A DNA stretch of 64,000 bases from the NCBI RefSeq assembly GCF_900070365.1, contig NZ_LN850107.1, positions 62,001 to 126,000 on the forward strand, in the 5' to 3' direction. The notes below the pieces were generated by a model that had not been told where the DNA came from, made no database searches, and was given only the letters and a program-made list of their open reading frames with translations. Below, piece by piece: positions 1 through 8,965 of this stretch. Made by a program: the position numbers and the translations under genes. The DNA comes from Alloactinosynnema sp. L-07. Lineage in GTDB: Bacteria; Actinomycetota; Actinomycetes; Mycobacteriales; Pseudonocardiaceae. Positions within the stretch are counted from its first letter, which is position 1; every line of letters starts with the position of its first letter.

Positions 1-129
1 GGCGCGGGAGTCCCGGTGGCGGCGCTGTCCGATCACTGCGGTGGCAGGGGTCTCACTGGGGTCCCACTTCTGCCTTGGGGGCACTCGGGGCGTCCCGATT
101 GTCGGTGGGAGCGGCTACCGTGAGCGACT

Positions 130-1512
130 GTGCGACTACTGCAGGCCGATGGAGACGGCCTTGACGGAAACCTGGCGTTGCAAGTGCTGATGGCCGACGC
201 CGAGATGAGCAATACCGCGCTCGCCAACGCGATCGTGGCGGGCGGGCGGGCCGAAGGAGTGCATCTGGGCACGACGACCACCTCGGTCCGGCGCATGCTC
301 GACGGGTGTCAGCCCAGGTGGCCGGTGCCGAGGGTGGTCGCCGAGGTACTGAGCAGACGGCTCGGCTACCGGGTCTCGGTGGCCGACTGCGGCTTCTCCG
401 ACCGAGCGCAGGACGGCGACACGTTCGACGGGTTGCGCACGGCGGTGACGTTCGGTGGCACTATCGCCACTGTGGCGGAACTGTCGGGGCGGGACCTCAG
501 TCGGCGGAACTTCATGCTCGGGTCCACCTTCGCCGCGGCGGCGTTCGCGGAGCCAGCGTGGATGGCGATGACGTCCGGGCCGGCGCGGGACCTGGCCGAA
601 GGTGGGCGCATCGGGCGGACCGACGTGGAGATCCTGCGGTCGACGGTGCGCCACTTCGAGCGGTTGCACCGGGTGCACGGTGGTGGTCGGGTTCGGCCGC
701 AGGTGGTCCAGTTGGTGCATCAGCACAGTCGCGCCATCCGGGACGGCAACTACGGCGAGGCGGTCGGGCGAGACTTCGCAGGCGCACTCGCCGAGGCGAC
801 CTTCCTGGCGGGGCTCGCTACGGTCGACAGCGGGCGCCACGCCCTCGGCCAGCGATACTTCGCCCAGGCACTCGGGTTGGCGATGCGAGCAGGGGATCAG
901 TCATTCGGAGCGAATGTGCTCGCCGAGATGAGCGTCCTGACGATCGACATCGGGGCCAACAGCGTGGATCAGCGTGAGGCTGGTCAGGCAGGGCAGCACG
1001 CGGTCTCGCTTGCGCGATCCGCGCAGCACGTGATCGGTGGCCGTGCTACGCCCGCCGTGTCCGCATACCTCCACGCAGTGGAGGCGCGCAGCCTCAGCCT
1101 GCTCGGTGATCGGCAGTCTTCTGCCGTGGCGCTCGACGCCGCGAAGCGCGCGTTCGATCGAGGCCCGTGTGACGAGCCGGGCTGGCTGAGCCACTACAGC
1201 GAAGTCGACTTCACCTCAGATATTGGCCAGTGCCTGCGCGACATCGGCAGGCCGCAGCAAGGGATCGCCCTGCTCGAGCGCGCGGTGGCCGACCTTCCCG
1301 CAGGTCGGGTCACGTCGCAGGTCAAGACCCGCATTCACATCGCCACCGCCTTCCTTGAGCTTGGTGAGCATGATCAGGCAGGCCGGATCACTGGTGAGGT
1401 GATCAATGCGATGGAGGGGGTTGCCTCCGAGCGGATCGCCGAGCGAATGAAGCGTCTACGCAAGCGGGCGCAGCAGTGTGGGGCTACGCAGGTGGACGAA
1501 CGGTTGGCTTAG
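130..1512 (+). CDS. TPR-type actinobacterial regulator-like protein
   Basis: A 460-residue protein. The first ~75 residues resemble the DNA-binding-like head of a large actinobacterial family (segment with TTTSVRRMLDG and PRWPVP). A short RRNFMLG stretch around residue 128 precedes an Ala-rich segment, and the rest is helical and TPR-like. Members are usually called transcriptional regulators or TPR proteins of unknown target. The GTG at 130 is the longest in-frame start; ATG at 190 is a credible alternative. The gene ends convergently with the next one, overlapping it by 4 bases. The family assignment is by recognition and the function is unknown. Confidence 0.75.
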   Translation: MRLLQADGDGLDGNLALQVLMADAEMSNTALANAIVAGGRAEGVHLGTTTTSVRRMLDGCQPRWPVPRVVAEVLSRRLGYRVSVADCGFSDRAQDGDTFDGLRTAVTFGGTIATVAELSGRDLSRRNFMLGSTFAAAAFAEPAWMAMTSGPARDLAEGGRIGRTDVEILRSTVRHFERLHRVHGGGRVRPQVVQLVHQHSRAIRDGNYGEAVGRDFAGALAEATFLAGLATVDSGRHALGQRYFAQALGLAMRAGDQSFGANVLAEMSVLTIDIGANSVDQREAGQAGQHAVSLARSAQHVIGGRATPAVSAYLHAVEARSLSLLGDRQSSAVALDAAKRAFDRGPCDEPGWLSHYSEVDFTSDIGQCLRDIGRPQQGIALLERAVADLPAGRVTSQVKTRIHIATAFLELGEHDQAGRITGEVINAMEGVASERIAERMKRLRKRAQQCGATQVDERLA

Positions 1513-3419
1513 CGCAGCCTGCGCCAGAGGGGGCGGATCGCGGCGGAGACGAGTGCCGACACGGGTGCCTCCGGCCGTTCCCGGGCCTCGGGCGCCGACT
1601 CCGGCATCACCCGATACGCCAGGTTCAATGCCTGCCGGGCCACTCCGGGCAGAAACACCCGCAGCACCTCCATCGCCAGCCCCTCCGGTCGCTGAACCAC
1701 CTCACCCCGCCCGGTCAGCCCCTTGATCACCAGATCCGCGGCGGCCATCGGCGAGGTCGCGGGCATCCGGCTGTAAGCGTCCGTGGCCCCGATCATCGGC
1801 GTGCGGACCAGCGGCATCCGGACCGACACCACCGTCACCCCGTCCGCCAGCAGCTCTCGCCCAGCCGACCGCCCGAACGCCTCCAGAGCGCCCTTCGACG
1901 CCAAGTACGCCGAGAAGCGCGGGGTGTCGGTCTGCAGTCCCATGGTCGTCACGTTCACGATCCGCCCGAACCCACGAGCGCGCATGCCTGGCAGCAGGCC
2001 CAGGGTCAGCCGCAGCGGCGCGAAGTAGTTCAGGGCCATGGTCCGCTCGTAGTCGTGCAGCCGGTCGACCGACAGGTGCACCGACCGGCGGATCGACCGG
2101 CCCGCGTTGTTGACCAGCATGTCGACCACGCCCAGGTCCTTCACCAGGGCGTCGACCGCGTCGCCGTCGGTGAGGTCGCAGGGGTGGACCTCGGCCTTCC
2201 CGCCCGCGGCGGCGACCCGGTCGGCCACCTTCTCCAGTTCGTCCAGTCTGCGAGCCACCAGCAGCACCGTCGCACCTTTGCGGGCGGCGGCCAGGGCAGT
2301 CGCGCGGCCGATGCCCGACGACGCGCCGGTCACCACGATTCGCTTGCCGCGCAACGACTTCGCGTGGACCCAGGCGCGGTCAGGGTCGAGGTGCTCAACC
2401 CAGTACCGGACCAGCGCGCCCGCGTACGCGGTCAGCGGCGGCAGGCTGATCCCGGATCCGGCCAGCGCCGCTTCGGTCGCGGTGGCGTCGAAGACCGTGG
2501 GCAGGTCGAGGTGCGGCACGACCTCCGGCGGGATGCCGAGTTCGGCCAGCACCGCGGCGGGCAGGGCGGGCAGGCGTTCGACGCGCGGGAGTCGGACCGG
2601 GACGGTGGCGACGATCTTGGGTGCGTCGAACGCCGCCGCGAGTGCGTTGTAGACGTCCGTGAGGCGCTGCTTGCCGTTGTGGGTCAGGTGATAGGTCTGG
2701 CCCGAGCGTGCGGGGACGTGCATCAGGTGGGCCATCGCGTCGGCGACGTAGTCGACCGGGACGAGGTTGGTCCCGCCGAGGTCGTGGGTGACCAGCGGCA
2801 GCGACGCGGGCAGGCGGGCGAGGCGGGCCAGCGCGGGCAGGAAGTAGTACGGGCCGTCGATCTTGTCCATCTCGCCGGTGCGGGAGTCGCCGACGACGGC
2901 GGCCGGGCGGTAGATCCGGTACGGCACCCGCGACTGGCCGCGGACCAGGCGTTCGGCCTCGAACTTCGTGGCGTGGTAGGGCGAGCGGTGGCGCTGGCCG
3001 CGGTCGAAGTCGGCCTCGGTGAACACGCCGCGGTAGTCGCCCGCGACGGCGATGGACGACACATGGTGCAGGACGCCCGCGTTGATCGCCGCGGCGAAGT
3101 CGAGGACGTTCGCGGTGCCGACGACGTTGGCCGTGCGGTTGGCGTCTTCCGAGGCGGTCAGGTCGTAGACGGCGCCAAGGTGGACCACGTGGTCGATGGC
3201 GCCCATCAGCGGACCCGCGTCGACGCCGAGTCCTGGCTCGGCGAGGTCGCCGACCACCGGGACCACCCGGTCATCACCGGCCCACAGTGCCGCCGCGCGC
3301 TCCATCGACCGCTGGCGGACCAGCACGTGCACCGAGTCGCAGTCGGGCCGGGCCAGCAGCCGGTCGAGCAGCGCGCGGCCGAGGAACCCGGTCGCACCGG
3401 TCACGAGATATGTCGCCAT
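1509..3419 (-). CDS. Double short-chain dehydrogenase, AcrA1-like fatty acyl-CoA reductase
   Basis: A 636-residue protein with two nucleotide-binding domains. Residues ~1-340 form an extended SDR domain with TGATGFLG near the N-terminus and a YHATK catalytic motif. Residues ~355-600 form a classical SDR with TGASSGIG, NNAG and a YLASKGA catalytic region. This architecture matches mycobacterial AcrA1-type proteins, proposed to reduce fatty acyl-CoA or thioesters to aldehyde or alcohol. ATG at 3419 begins directly with the Rossmann strand. A dyad lies just upstream (3438-3453). Substrate is unknown; lipid or wax metabolism is the best guess. Confidence 0.85.
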   Translation of the reverse strand: MATYLVTGATGFLGRALLDRLLARPDCDSVHVLVRQRSMERAAALWAGDDRVVPVVGDLAEPGLGVDAGPLMGAIDHVVHLGAVYDLTASEDANRTANVVGTANVLDFAAAINAGVLHHVSSIAVAGDYRGVFTEADFDRGQRHRSPYHATKFEAERLVRGQSRVPYRIYRPAAVVGDSRTGEMDKIDGPYYFLPALARLARLPASLPLVTHDLGGTNLVPVDYVADAMAHLMHVPARSGQTYHLTHNGKQRLTDVYNALAAAFDAPKIVATVPVRLPRVERLPALPAAVLAELGIPPEVVPHLDLPTVFDATATEAALAGSGISLPPLTAYAGALVRYWVEHLDPDRAWVHAKSLRGKRIVVTGASSGIGRATALAAARKGATVLLVARRLDELEKVADRVAAAGGKAEVHPCDLTDGDAVDALVKDLGVVDMLVNNAGRSIRRSVHLSVDRLHDYERTMALNYFAPLRLTLGLLPGMRARGFGRIVNVTTMGLQTDTPRFSAYLASKGALEAFGRSAGRELLADGVTVVSVRMPLVRTPMIGATDAYSRMPATSPMAAADLVIKGLTGRGEVVQRPEGLAMEVLRVFLPGVARQALNLAYRVMPESAPEARERPEAPVSALVSAAIRPLWRRLR

Positions 3420-3437
3420 CCGACAAGTCTGCCACTA

Positions 3438-3453
3438 CCTACTATTGAGTAGG
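3438..3453. promoter_or_regulatory. Dyad operator candidate upstream of the acyl reductase gene
   Basis: The 16-base sequence CCTACTATTGAGTAGG has perfect 6-base arms around a 4-base centre. It is flanked further out by CCACT and AGTGG. It sits 19 bases upstream of the start codon at 3419, where a repressor site would be expected. No regulator gene is adjacent, so the binding protein is unknown. Confidence 0.45.
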
Positions 3454-3461
3454 AACAGTGG

Positions 3462-3668
3462 TCAGGCGGTTTCCGCCGAGGCGTCGACCACAGCGTCGCG
3501 CAGCGCGGCTCTTAACCGGCCGACATCCAGCGGGGAAAGGATCGCCGTCTCGCCGGGCGGCGCGACCAGCACCACCCGTCCCTGTCGGACGAAAACCGTC
3601 ACATCGCGCCTGCGGCCCGCGATGTCTCGACAGCTGACGGACCATTCCTTGCTGCTCACTGCGCCCAC
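3462..3668 (-). CDS. Small conserved-type protein of unknown function
   Basis: Up to 68 residues from GTG at 3668; an inner GTG at 3656 (protein starting MSSKEWSVSC) is equally possible. The middle has alternating hydrophobic strands (DVTVFVRQGRVVLVAPPG) followed by a helix (DVGRLRAALRDAVVDA), a compact alpha/beta layout common in short actinobacterial hypothetical proteins. Third codon positions are GC-rich, supporting real coding. It reads in the same direction as the acyl reductase, 42 bases upstream of it, and could be co-transcribed. I cannot name a function. Confidence 0.6.
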   Translation of the reverse strand: MGAVSSKEWSVSCRDIAGRRRDVTVFVRQGRVVLVAPPGETAILSPLDVGRLRAALRDAVVDASAETA

Positions 3669-3828
3669 CCTCTCGACCGCTGGCTTGTTACCGGCCGGTT
3701 CGCCCTGTCATAGAGATGACGCGGACCGTAACGAGACGTGACGCCGCCAGGTTCGACTTATCAAGATTTTCCTGACAAGCAGCCGACCGCGCCGGCGACT
3801 AACGTCGAATCCCGACGAGGAGGTCGAC

Positions 3829-5061
3829 ATGGGCGCTGTGCACCGGATCGTCATCGTGGGGACCGGCCTGGCGGGCGGCACCGCCGCGGGCACCCTGCGG
3901 GACAAGGGTTTCGACGGCGAGATCGTGCTGATCGGGCAGGGTCCGCACCGCCCGTACGCGCTGCCGCCGCTGTCCAAGGCGGTCCTGCTCGGCGAGGCCG
4001 ACGAACCGGACTGGGTGCACGACGAGACCTTCTACGCCGAGCACTCGATCGACCTTCGCACCGATACCGAAGTCCGCGAGGTGCACCTGGGTGAGCGCGC
4101 CGTGGTCGACTCGGCGGGGGAGCACCACCGCTACGACCGTCTCGTGCTCGCCACCGGCTCCGCGCCCCGCACGCTGCCGATCCCCGGCGGCGACCTGGCG
4201 GGCCTGCGCACCCTGCGCACGCTGGAGGACTCCCTCAGCCTGCGTGCCGCGCTGGCCCCCGGCGTCCGTGTGGTGATCGTCGGGGCGGGCTGGATCGGCT
4301 GCGAGGTGGCCGCGGCCGCGCGCAAGCACGGCGCGGACGTCACCGTGATCGAGCCGCTGCCGCTGCCGCTGCACAAGACGCTGGGCGACACGGTCGCCGA
4401 GGTGTTCCGCGACCTGCACGAGGTCAACGGCGTGACCTGGCGGCTGGGCGTCGGGGTCGACGCGTTCACCGGCGACGAGGGCGTGGTCACCGCCGTGCAC
4501 CTCAAGGACGGCACGGCGGTGCCCGCCGATGTCGTGGTGGTCGGTGTGGGGGCCGCGCCGCGGCTGGAGTTGGCCAAGGCGGCGGGCCTTGAGCTGTCCG
4601 ACTCGGTGGCGGGCAGCGGCATCGATGTGGACGCGAGCCTGCGCACGTCGGCGCCGGACGTGTTCGCCGTCGGCGACGTCGCCGCGCACTTCCACCCCCG
4701 CTACGGCAGGCGCGTGCGGGTCGAGCACTGGGCCAACGCCAAGGACCAAGGCGCGCACGTCGCGGGCAACCTGATCGGCGACGCCGAGCCGTACACCGCC
4801 TCCCCGTACTTCTACTCCGACCAGTACGACCTCGGCATGGAGGTGCGCGGCCTGGCGAATCCGTTCACCGACGAACTGGTCGTGCGCGGCGACCTCAAGT
4901 CGCGCGAGTTCACCGCGTTCTGGACGCGCGGCGGCCGGGTGCGGGCGGCGATGAACGTCAATCAGTGGGATGACGGAGAGGCGCTGCAGGCGATGGTTGA
5001 TCGGCAGGCTCCGGTGTCGGCGGACGATCTGCGGACCGTGCCGCTGGCGGACCTGGCCTAG
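3829..5061 (+). CDS. FAD/NAD-dependent ferredoxin reductase-type oxidoreductase
   Basis: A 410-residue flavoprotein of the rhodocoxin/putidaredoxin reductase type. An N-terminal FAD motif (VGTGLAGGTAAG) is followed by a second Rossmann motif for NAD(P)H (VIVGAGWIGCEVAAAA, residues ~145-160), a VFAVGDVA FAD-closing motif (~280) and a C-terminal reductase domain ending near PVSADDLRTVPLADLA. Such enzymes pass electrons from NAD(P)H to a ferredoxin serving P450s or dioxygenases. No ferredoxin or P450 is adjacent. A GAGGAGG ribosome-binding site lies before ATG at 3829. Confidence 0.9.
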   Translation: MGAVHRIVIVGTGLAGGTAAGTLRDKGFDGEIVLIGQGPHRPYALPPLSKAVLLGEADEPDWVHDETFYAEHSIDLRTDTEVREVHLGERAVVDSAGEHHRYDRLVLATGSAPRTLPIPGGDLAGLRTLRTLEDSLSLRAALAPGVRVVIVGAGWIGCEVAAAARKHGADVTVIEPLPLPLHKTLGDTVAEVFRDLHEVNGVTWRLGVGVDAFTGDEGVVTAVHLKDGTAVPADVVVVGVGAAPRLELAKAAGLELSDSVAGSGIDVDASLRTSAPDVFAVGDVAAHFHPRYGRRVRVEHWANAKDQGAHVAGNLIGDAEPYTASPYFYSDQYDLGMEVRGLANPFTDELVVRGDLKSREFTAFWTRGGRVRAAMNVNQWDDGEALQAMVDRQAPVSADDLRTVPLADLA

Positions 5062-5272
5062 CCAACGCGGTACCGGCCTGATGGTGGTGCGGCCACCCGG
5101 TCGGGCTATGGATGGCCGGATTTCGCTGCCGAGCGTGATCAATCCGCCGGCCGTTTCACGACGGGCCGGTGCGCGGAATTCCGCATGATCACTGACAGAT
5201 ATCCGGGCGGGTCGCCCCCCAACCCGATCGGTCCCTTGACACACTGGGGCCCCAGACGCGGGGAGGGATGCC

Positions 5273-6280
5273 ATGGCCGAGCCGATCGACGCCGTGCTGG
5301 CACAGGCCGCGGAGCTGACGGCGGAGGGTCGCCCGGAGGTCGCCATAGACATTCTGGGCCCGGTCCTCGCCGACCACCCCGACCATCCGGAGGCGTGGTG
5401 CAGGCTGGCCGCCGCCCTGCTCGACGCCGGCAGGCCGCAGGACTGCCTGGACGCCGCCAAGCGCGCGATCACCCTCGGCGAGCCGTCCTGGGCGCACCGG
5501 CTGGCCAGCCTCGCCCTCTCTGAGCTGGGCCGACACGACCAGGCCGCCGTCTCCGCCCGCGAGGCCGCCCGCCGCGACCCCGGCGACTGGCGCAACCACG
5601 TCACCCTGGCCGAGGCCCTCGGCCCGACCTCGCCCGCCGCCGCGCTCGACGCCGCCCGCCGCGCGGTGATCACCGCGCCGGAGGAGCCCAGGGTGCACGA
5701 GGTCCTGGGCGACACGGCGACCAAGGCGAAGGACTTCCCGCTGGCCAAACGGGCTTTCGGCGACGCACTGCGACTCGATCCGAGCAACGAGTCGGTGCGG
5801 GCGGAACTGGCCAGGCTGGCCGGGATCCGCGCCGCGCCGCCCGCGCGGGCGGTCGCGGGCGAGCCGAGGTTCGGGCGGGCCCAGCGGATCGCGTTATGGC
5901 TGGTCCTGCGTCGCTGTGCGGGGTGGCTGGCGGTCGGCTCGTTCGTCCTGATGATCGCCGGGCTTCCCCGGCCGAGCCCGCTGTTGGTGTGGTTCGCCCT
6001 CGCCCTGCTGCTCGCCGAGCTGGTCATGATCGCGCACGGCGTGCTCACGCTGCCGCGCGGTTATTGGCCGCCGCCGCGGTTATTGGCCCGCCGAGCGCCC
6101 TTGGTGGCCTTCGGCGTCGTGTTGTTCGGGCTGGGCGCCGTGTTACTCGCCGTGTGGACCCTCGCGCTGGCCCTCGGGGCACGCGGAATGCAGCTGCTGA
6201 CACCCGCGCTGATCTGCGCTGTCGGGGCGTCGATAGTCGGTTGGTACGGCCTCTGGCGGATGCGCGCATTCACCCGTTAG
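5273..6280 (+). CDS. TPR protein with C-terminal membrane domain
   Basis: A 335-residue protein. Residues ~1-185 are tetratricopeptide-like helical repeats (for example AEALGPTSPAAALDAARRA and LAKRAFGDALRLDPSNESVRAELARL is the last repeat region). From ~205 on there are four hydrophobic segments consistent with membrane helices, ending in a short basic tail. It is probably a membrane-anchored assembly or scaffold protein with the TPR domain in the cytoplasm. A TTGACA-like hexamer and a 12-base palindrome CTGGGGCCCCAG (5244-5255) lie upstream. The gene stands alone, with no partner suggested by its neighbours. Confidence 0.8.
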   Translation: MAEPIDAVLAQAAELTAEGRPEVAIDILGPVLADHPDHPEAWCRLAAALLDAGRPQDCLDAAKRAITLGEPSWAHRLASLALSELGRHDQAAVSAREAARRDPGDWRNHVTLAEALGPTSPAAALDAARRAVITAPEEPRVHEVLGDTATKAKDFPLAKRAFGDALRLDPSNESVRAELARLAGIRAAPPARAVAGEPRFGRAQRIALWLVLRRCAGWLAVGSFVLMIAGLPRPSPLLVWFALALLLAELVMIAHGVLTLPRGYWPPPRLLARRAPLVAFGVVLFGLGAVLLAVWTLALALGARGMQLLTPALICAVGASIVGWYGLWRMRAFTR

Positions 6281-6456
6281 GTTGGCGCACCATCACGGAT
6301 GGGGGAACCCTTCGCCCGCCCGCCGCGTCGACTAGGGGAAACGATCATGAGTGTCGTGCCCCGTGCCCGCGCAGGCGCCGGTTCCGCCGCAGGCATGATC
6401 ACCCTGCGGGGCGTGCGAGACTGCGGTCCGCACGCCCCGCGAGAGTGAGGAGCCCC

Positions 6457-7620
6457 ATGGGTCAGCACGCCGGCTACCAGAACGAGATCTATCTGCAGGG
6501 CCTCGCTGACCAGGTCCCGCCCTTCACCACCGACGCCACCCGGCTGGAGGACGTCGCCCGCGAGTCGATGGAACCCGGCCCGTTCGGCTACGTGGCCGGG
6601 GCCGCTGGGTCGGGGGACACCGCCCGCGCCAACCGTGACGCCTTCGCCCGCTGGCGGATCGTGCCGCGCATGCTCACCGACGCCACCACGCGCGACACGT
6701 CGGTGACCGTGCTGGGCACCAAGATGCCCGCACCCGTGCTGCTCGCACCGGTCGGTGTCCAGTCGATCGTGCACCCGGAGGGGGAACTCGCCACCGCCCG
6801 CGCCGCGGCTTCGCTGGGGGTGCCGATGGTGCTGTCGACGGCGGCGTCGCACTCGCTGGAGGAGGTCGCCGCCGCCAACGGCGCCGGGCCGCGCTGGTTC
6901 CAGCTGTACTGGCCGAACGAGCCCGAGGTGTGCGCGAGCCTGCTGCGGCGGGCGAAGAAGGCGGGCTACTCGACACTGGTCGTCACCCTCGACACGTGGA
7001 CGCTGGCTTGGCGGCCCACCGACCTCGACCAGTCCTACCTGCCGTTCCTGCGCGCGGTGGGCGTGGCGAACGCGTTCACCGACCCGGCTTTCCTCGCGGG
7101 GCTGGAAAAGCCTCCTGCCGACGACCAGGCGATGGCGGTGCTGCGGTGGGTCGGGCTGTTCACCGGCACCGACAAGAGCTGGGACCAACTGCCGTTCCTG
7201 CGCGAGAACTGGGACGGCCCGATCGTCCTCAAAGGAATCCAGCACGTCGCCGACGCGCGCCGGGCGGTCGACGCCGGGATGGACGGGATCGTCGTGTCCA
7301 ATCACGGCGGCCGGCAGGTCGACGGCGCCATCGGCTCGCTCGACGCGCTGCCGGAGATCGCCGCGGCGGTGGGGGACCGGATCGAGATCCTTTTCGACTC
7401 CGGGATCCGCACCGGTGCTGACGTGGTCAAGGCGTTGGCCCTTGGCGCGAGGGCGGTGTTGGTGGGTCGGCCTTACGTTTACGGGTTGGCGCTTGGTGGT
7501 GAGGCTGGTGTGCGGCATGCGGTGCGCGGTCTGCTGGCCGACTTCGATCTGACGCTGGGCCTGTCGGGCCACCGGACGCCCGACGAACTCACGCCGAGCG
7601 CGCTTCGGTATCTGCCTTAG
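6457..7620 (+). CDS. Lactate 2-monooxygenase (FMN-dependent alpha-hydroxy-acid oxidase family)
   Basis: The 387-residue product oxidises L-lactate with O2, giving acetate, CO2 and water in the classical mycobacterial enzyme. It is a TIM-barrel FMN protein. The catalytic His lies in SNHGGRQVDG, with FMN-binding DSGIRTGADVVKAL and GARAVLVGRPYVYG near the C-terminus. The N-terminal ARESMEPGPFGYVAGAAGSG and the long insertion around residues 175-245 (LDTWTLAWRPTDLD) are typical of lactate monooxygenase rather than simple lactate oxidase. ATG at 6457 follows GAGTGAGGAG. The 3' end overlaps the convergent peptidase gene by 32 bases. Confidence 0.88.
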   Translation: MGQHAGYQNEIYLQGLADQVPPFTTDATRLEDVARESMEPGPFGYVAGAAGSGDTARANRDAFARWRIVPRMLTDATTRDTSVTVLGTKMPAPVLLAPVGVQSIVHPEGELATARAAASLGVPMVLSTAASHSLEEVAAANGAGPRWFQLYWPNEPEVCASLLRRAKKAGYSTLVVTLDTWTLAWRPTDLDQSYLPFLRAVGVANAFTDPAFLAGLEKPPADDQAMAVLRWVGLFTGTDKSWDQLPFLRENWDGPIVLKGIQHVADARRAVDAGMDGIVVSNHGGRQVDGAIGSLDALPEIAAAVGDRIEILFDSGIRTGADVVKALALGARAVLVGRPYVYGLALGGEAGVRHAVRGLLADFDLTLGLSGHRTPDELTPSALRYLP

Positions 7621-8182
7621 CGCCGGGATGCGGCAGGCGCGGCAGCGGCTTGCCGCAGGCTTCGGGGCGGTACTCGAAGTGCCACCACTCGTTGTCGTAG
7701 GTGCGGTGCAGGTGGAACCGCGCGCCGTGACGTTCCAGCCACAGCGCGCCTTGTACGGGACGGACGTCCAAGGCGATTCCCTTGACGTGGCTGGACTCGT
7801 CCGGCGGAAGCACCCGCTTGCGCGCCGCGTCCACTGATCCGCCGCGGCGCACCTCCTCGGCGAACAAGGTGCGTTGCGTGCCCGCGTCGCGGTGGCCCGA
7901 CGTGAGGCCGATGAGCTGGCCGTCCCGCCAGAACGCCACCGCGCGCGCCTCGGTGAACGCGGCGCGGGCGGGCGGGGTCAGCCCGGCGAGGTCCTCGGCG
8001 GGGTACCGCAGCGCCAGCGCCCACTGGCAGGCGTGGTGGCGGGCGCGGCCGGTCATATAGGCCGCGGGCAGCAGGAGCACGGCCATCAGCCGGGTGATCG
8101 CCGCGTAGAGCCGGTCGCGGACACGGTCGGGGCTGACGGCGGGTTCGGGATCGCTGTCGGGGATGACGGTGTGTTCGGTCAT
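7589..8182 (-). CDS. M15B D-alanyl-D-alanine carboxypeptidase, VanY-like
   Basis: A 197-residue protein with one membrane anchor (residues ~25-43) followed by a metallopeptidase domain. Zinc-site motifs are clear: SGHRDAGTQ, the SxHxxGxAxD signature SSHVKGIALD (His132, Asp139) and EWWHFEY (Glu165, His168). It should trim the terminal D-Ala from peptidoglycan stem peptides outside the membrane. ATG at 8182 gives the usual short N-tail; earlier in-frame starts would run through the promoter. It is divergent from a PAP2 phosphatase and a two-component system, suggesting a cell-envelope module. Confidence 0.82.
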   Translation of the reverse strand: MTEHTVIPDSDPEPAVSPDRVRDRLYAAITRLMAVLLLPAAYMTGRARHHACQWALALRYPAEDLAGLTPPARAAFTEARAVAFWRDGQLIGLTSGHRDAGTQRTLFAEEVRRGGSVDAARKRVLPPDESSHVKGIALDVRPVQGALWLERHGARFHLHRTYDNEWWHFEYRPEACGKPLPRLPHPGAKADTEARSA

Positions 8183-8306
8183 GGCCACGACACTTGTGCG
8201 CCGATGTCCGGGGTCGCCGACCGTCGTGTCACGGTTCCGCACGGACCGGGTGTTGTGACGAGACCATGACAAAGCGCGGACGCGGCCATCACCTGCCGGA
8301 CGAACG

Positions 8307-8927
8307 ATGAAAGGCGTGACGACGACAATTTCCCGACCCGCGCGGCACACCTCGGCTCCCGTGCTGCTCGGCGGGGCCGCCGCGTGCCTGGTCGGGCTGA
8401 TCCTGACCTACCTGCTGTTCGTGCGCACCGCCGCGGGCCAGTGGGCGGACGGGTTGCTGCTCAGCGACTACCGGGGGCTGCCCCGCTCGGCGGAGGAGGT
8501 GCTGGCCGCCACCGGTGATGTCAAGCTGTGGTTGGTCCTGGTCACCGTCGTGTTGGTGATCGGGGCACTGGGCGGGCGCTGGTGGCGCGGGGTGGCCGGG
8601 GTCGGCGTCATACTCGGCGCGGTGGGTGTCGCGCGTTTGCTGAAGGCGACTCTCTCCCGCCCCGACCTGGACATCGTCGGATCCACCACGCACAACAGCT
8701 TCGCCAGCGGTCACGTCGCCGCGGCGGCGGGCCTGCTGGTGGCCTTCCTGCTCGTCGTCCCGGCCGCCGCGCGCCCGTGGATCGCCGTGCCGGGCGGGCT
8801 GAGCGTGGCCGCGGTGGCCTGGGCGACGGTCGACGCGGGCTGGCACCGGCCCAGCGACGTCGTCGGTGCCGTGCTCATCGCCGCGGCACTCGCCTTGGTG
8901 GTCGCCGCTGTGACCCGGGTCGCGTGA
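8307..8927 (+). CDS. PAP2-family membrane phosphatase
   Basis: A 206-residue protein with about five or six hydrophobic segments. The three PAP2 phosphatase motifs are present: LLKATLSRPDL (K-x6-RP), SFASGHVAAAAG (PSGH-like) and AGWHRPSDVVG (SR-x5-H-x3-D-like; the catalytic His precedes RPSD). Relatives dephosphorylate lipid phosphates, including undecaprenyl pyrophosphate, on the outer membrane face. It sits immediately upstream of the response regulator and kinase genes and is probably transcribed with them. Recycling of the peptidoglycan lipid carrier is an inference from context. Confidence 0.85.
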   Translation: MKGVTTTISRPARHTSAPVLLGGAAACLVGLILTYLLFVRTAAGQWADGLLLSDYRGLPRSAEEVLAATGDVKLWLVLVTVVLVIGALGGRWWRGVAGVGVILGAVGVARLLKATLSRPDLDIVGSTTHNSFASGHVAAAAGLLVAFLLVVPAAARPWIAVPGGLSVAAVAWATVDAGWHRPSDVVGAVLIAAALALVVAAVTRVA

Positions 8928-8965
8928 TCGCGCGCGGCGGAACGGGATTTGCGATGCTGTGCGGC

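Noticed and set aside
1476..3452. A long rightward open frame antisense to the double-SDR gene
   Set aside because: The opposite strand encodes two clear Rossmann domains; the antisense product is low-complexity and Arg/Gly/Gln-rich, as expected for a shadow frame in high-GC DNA.
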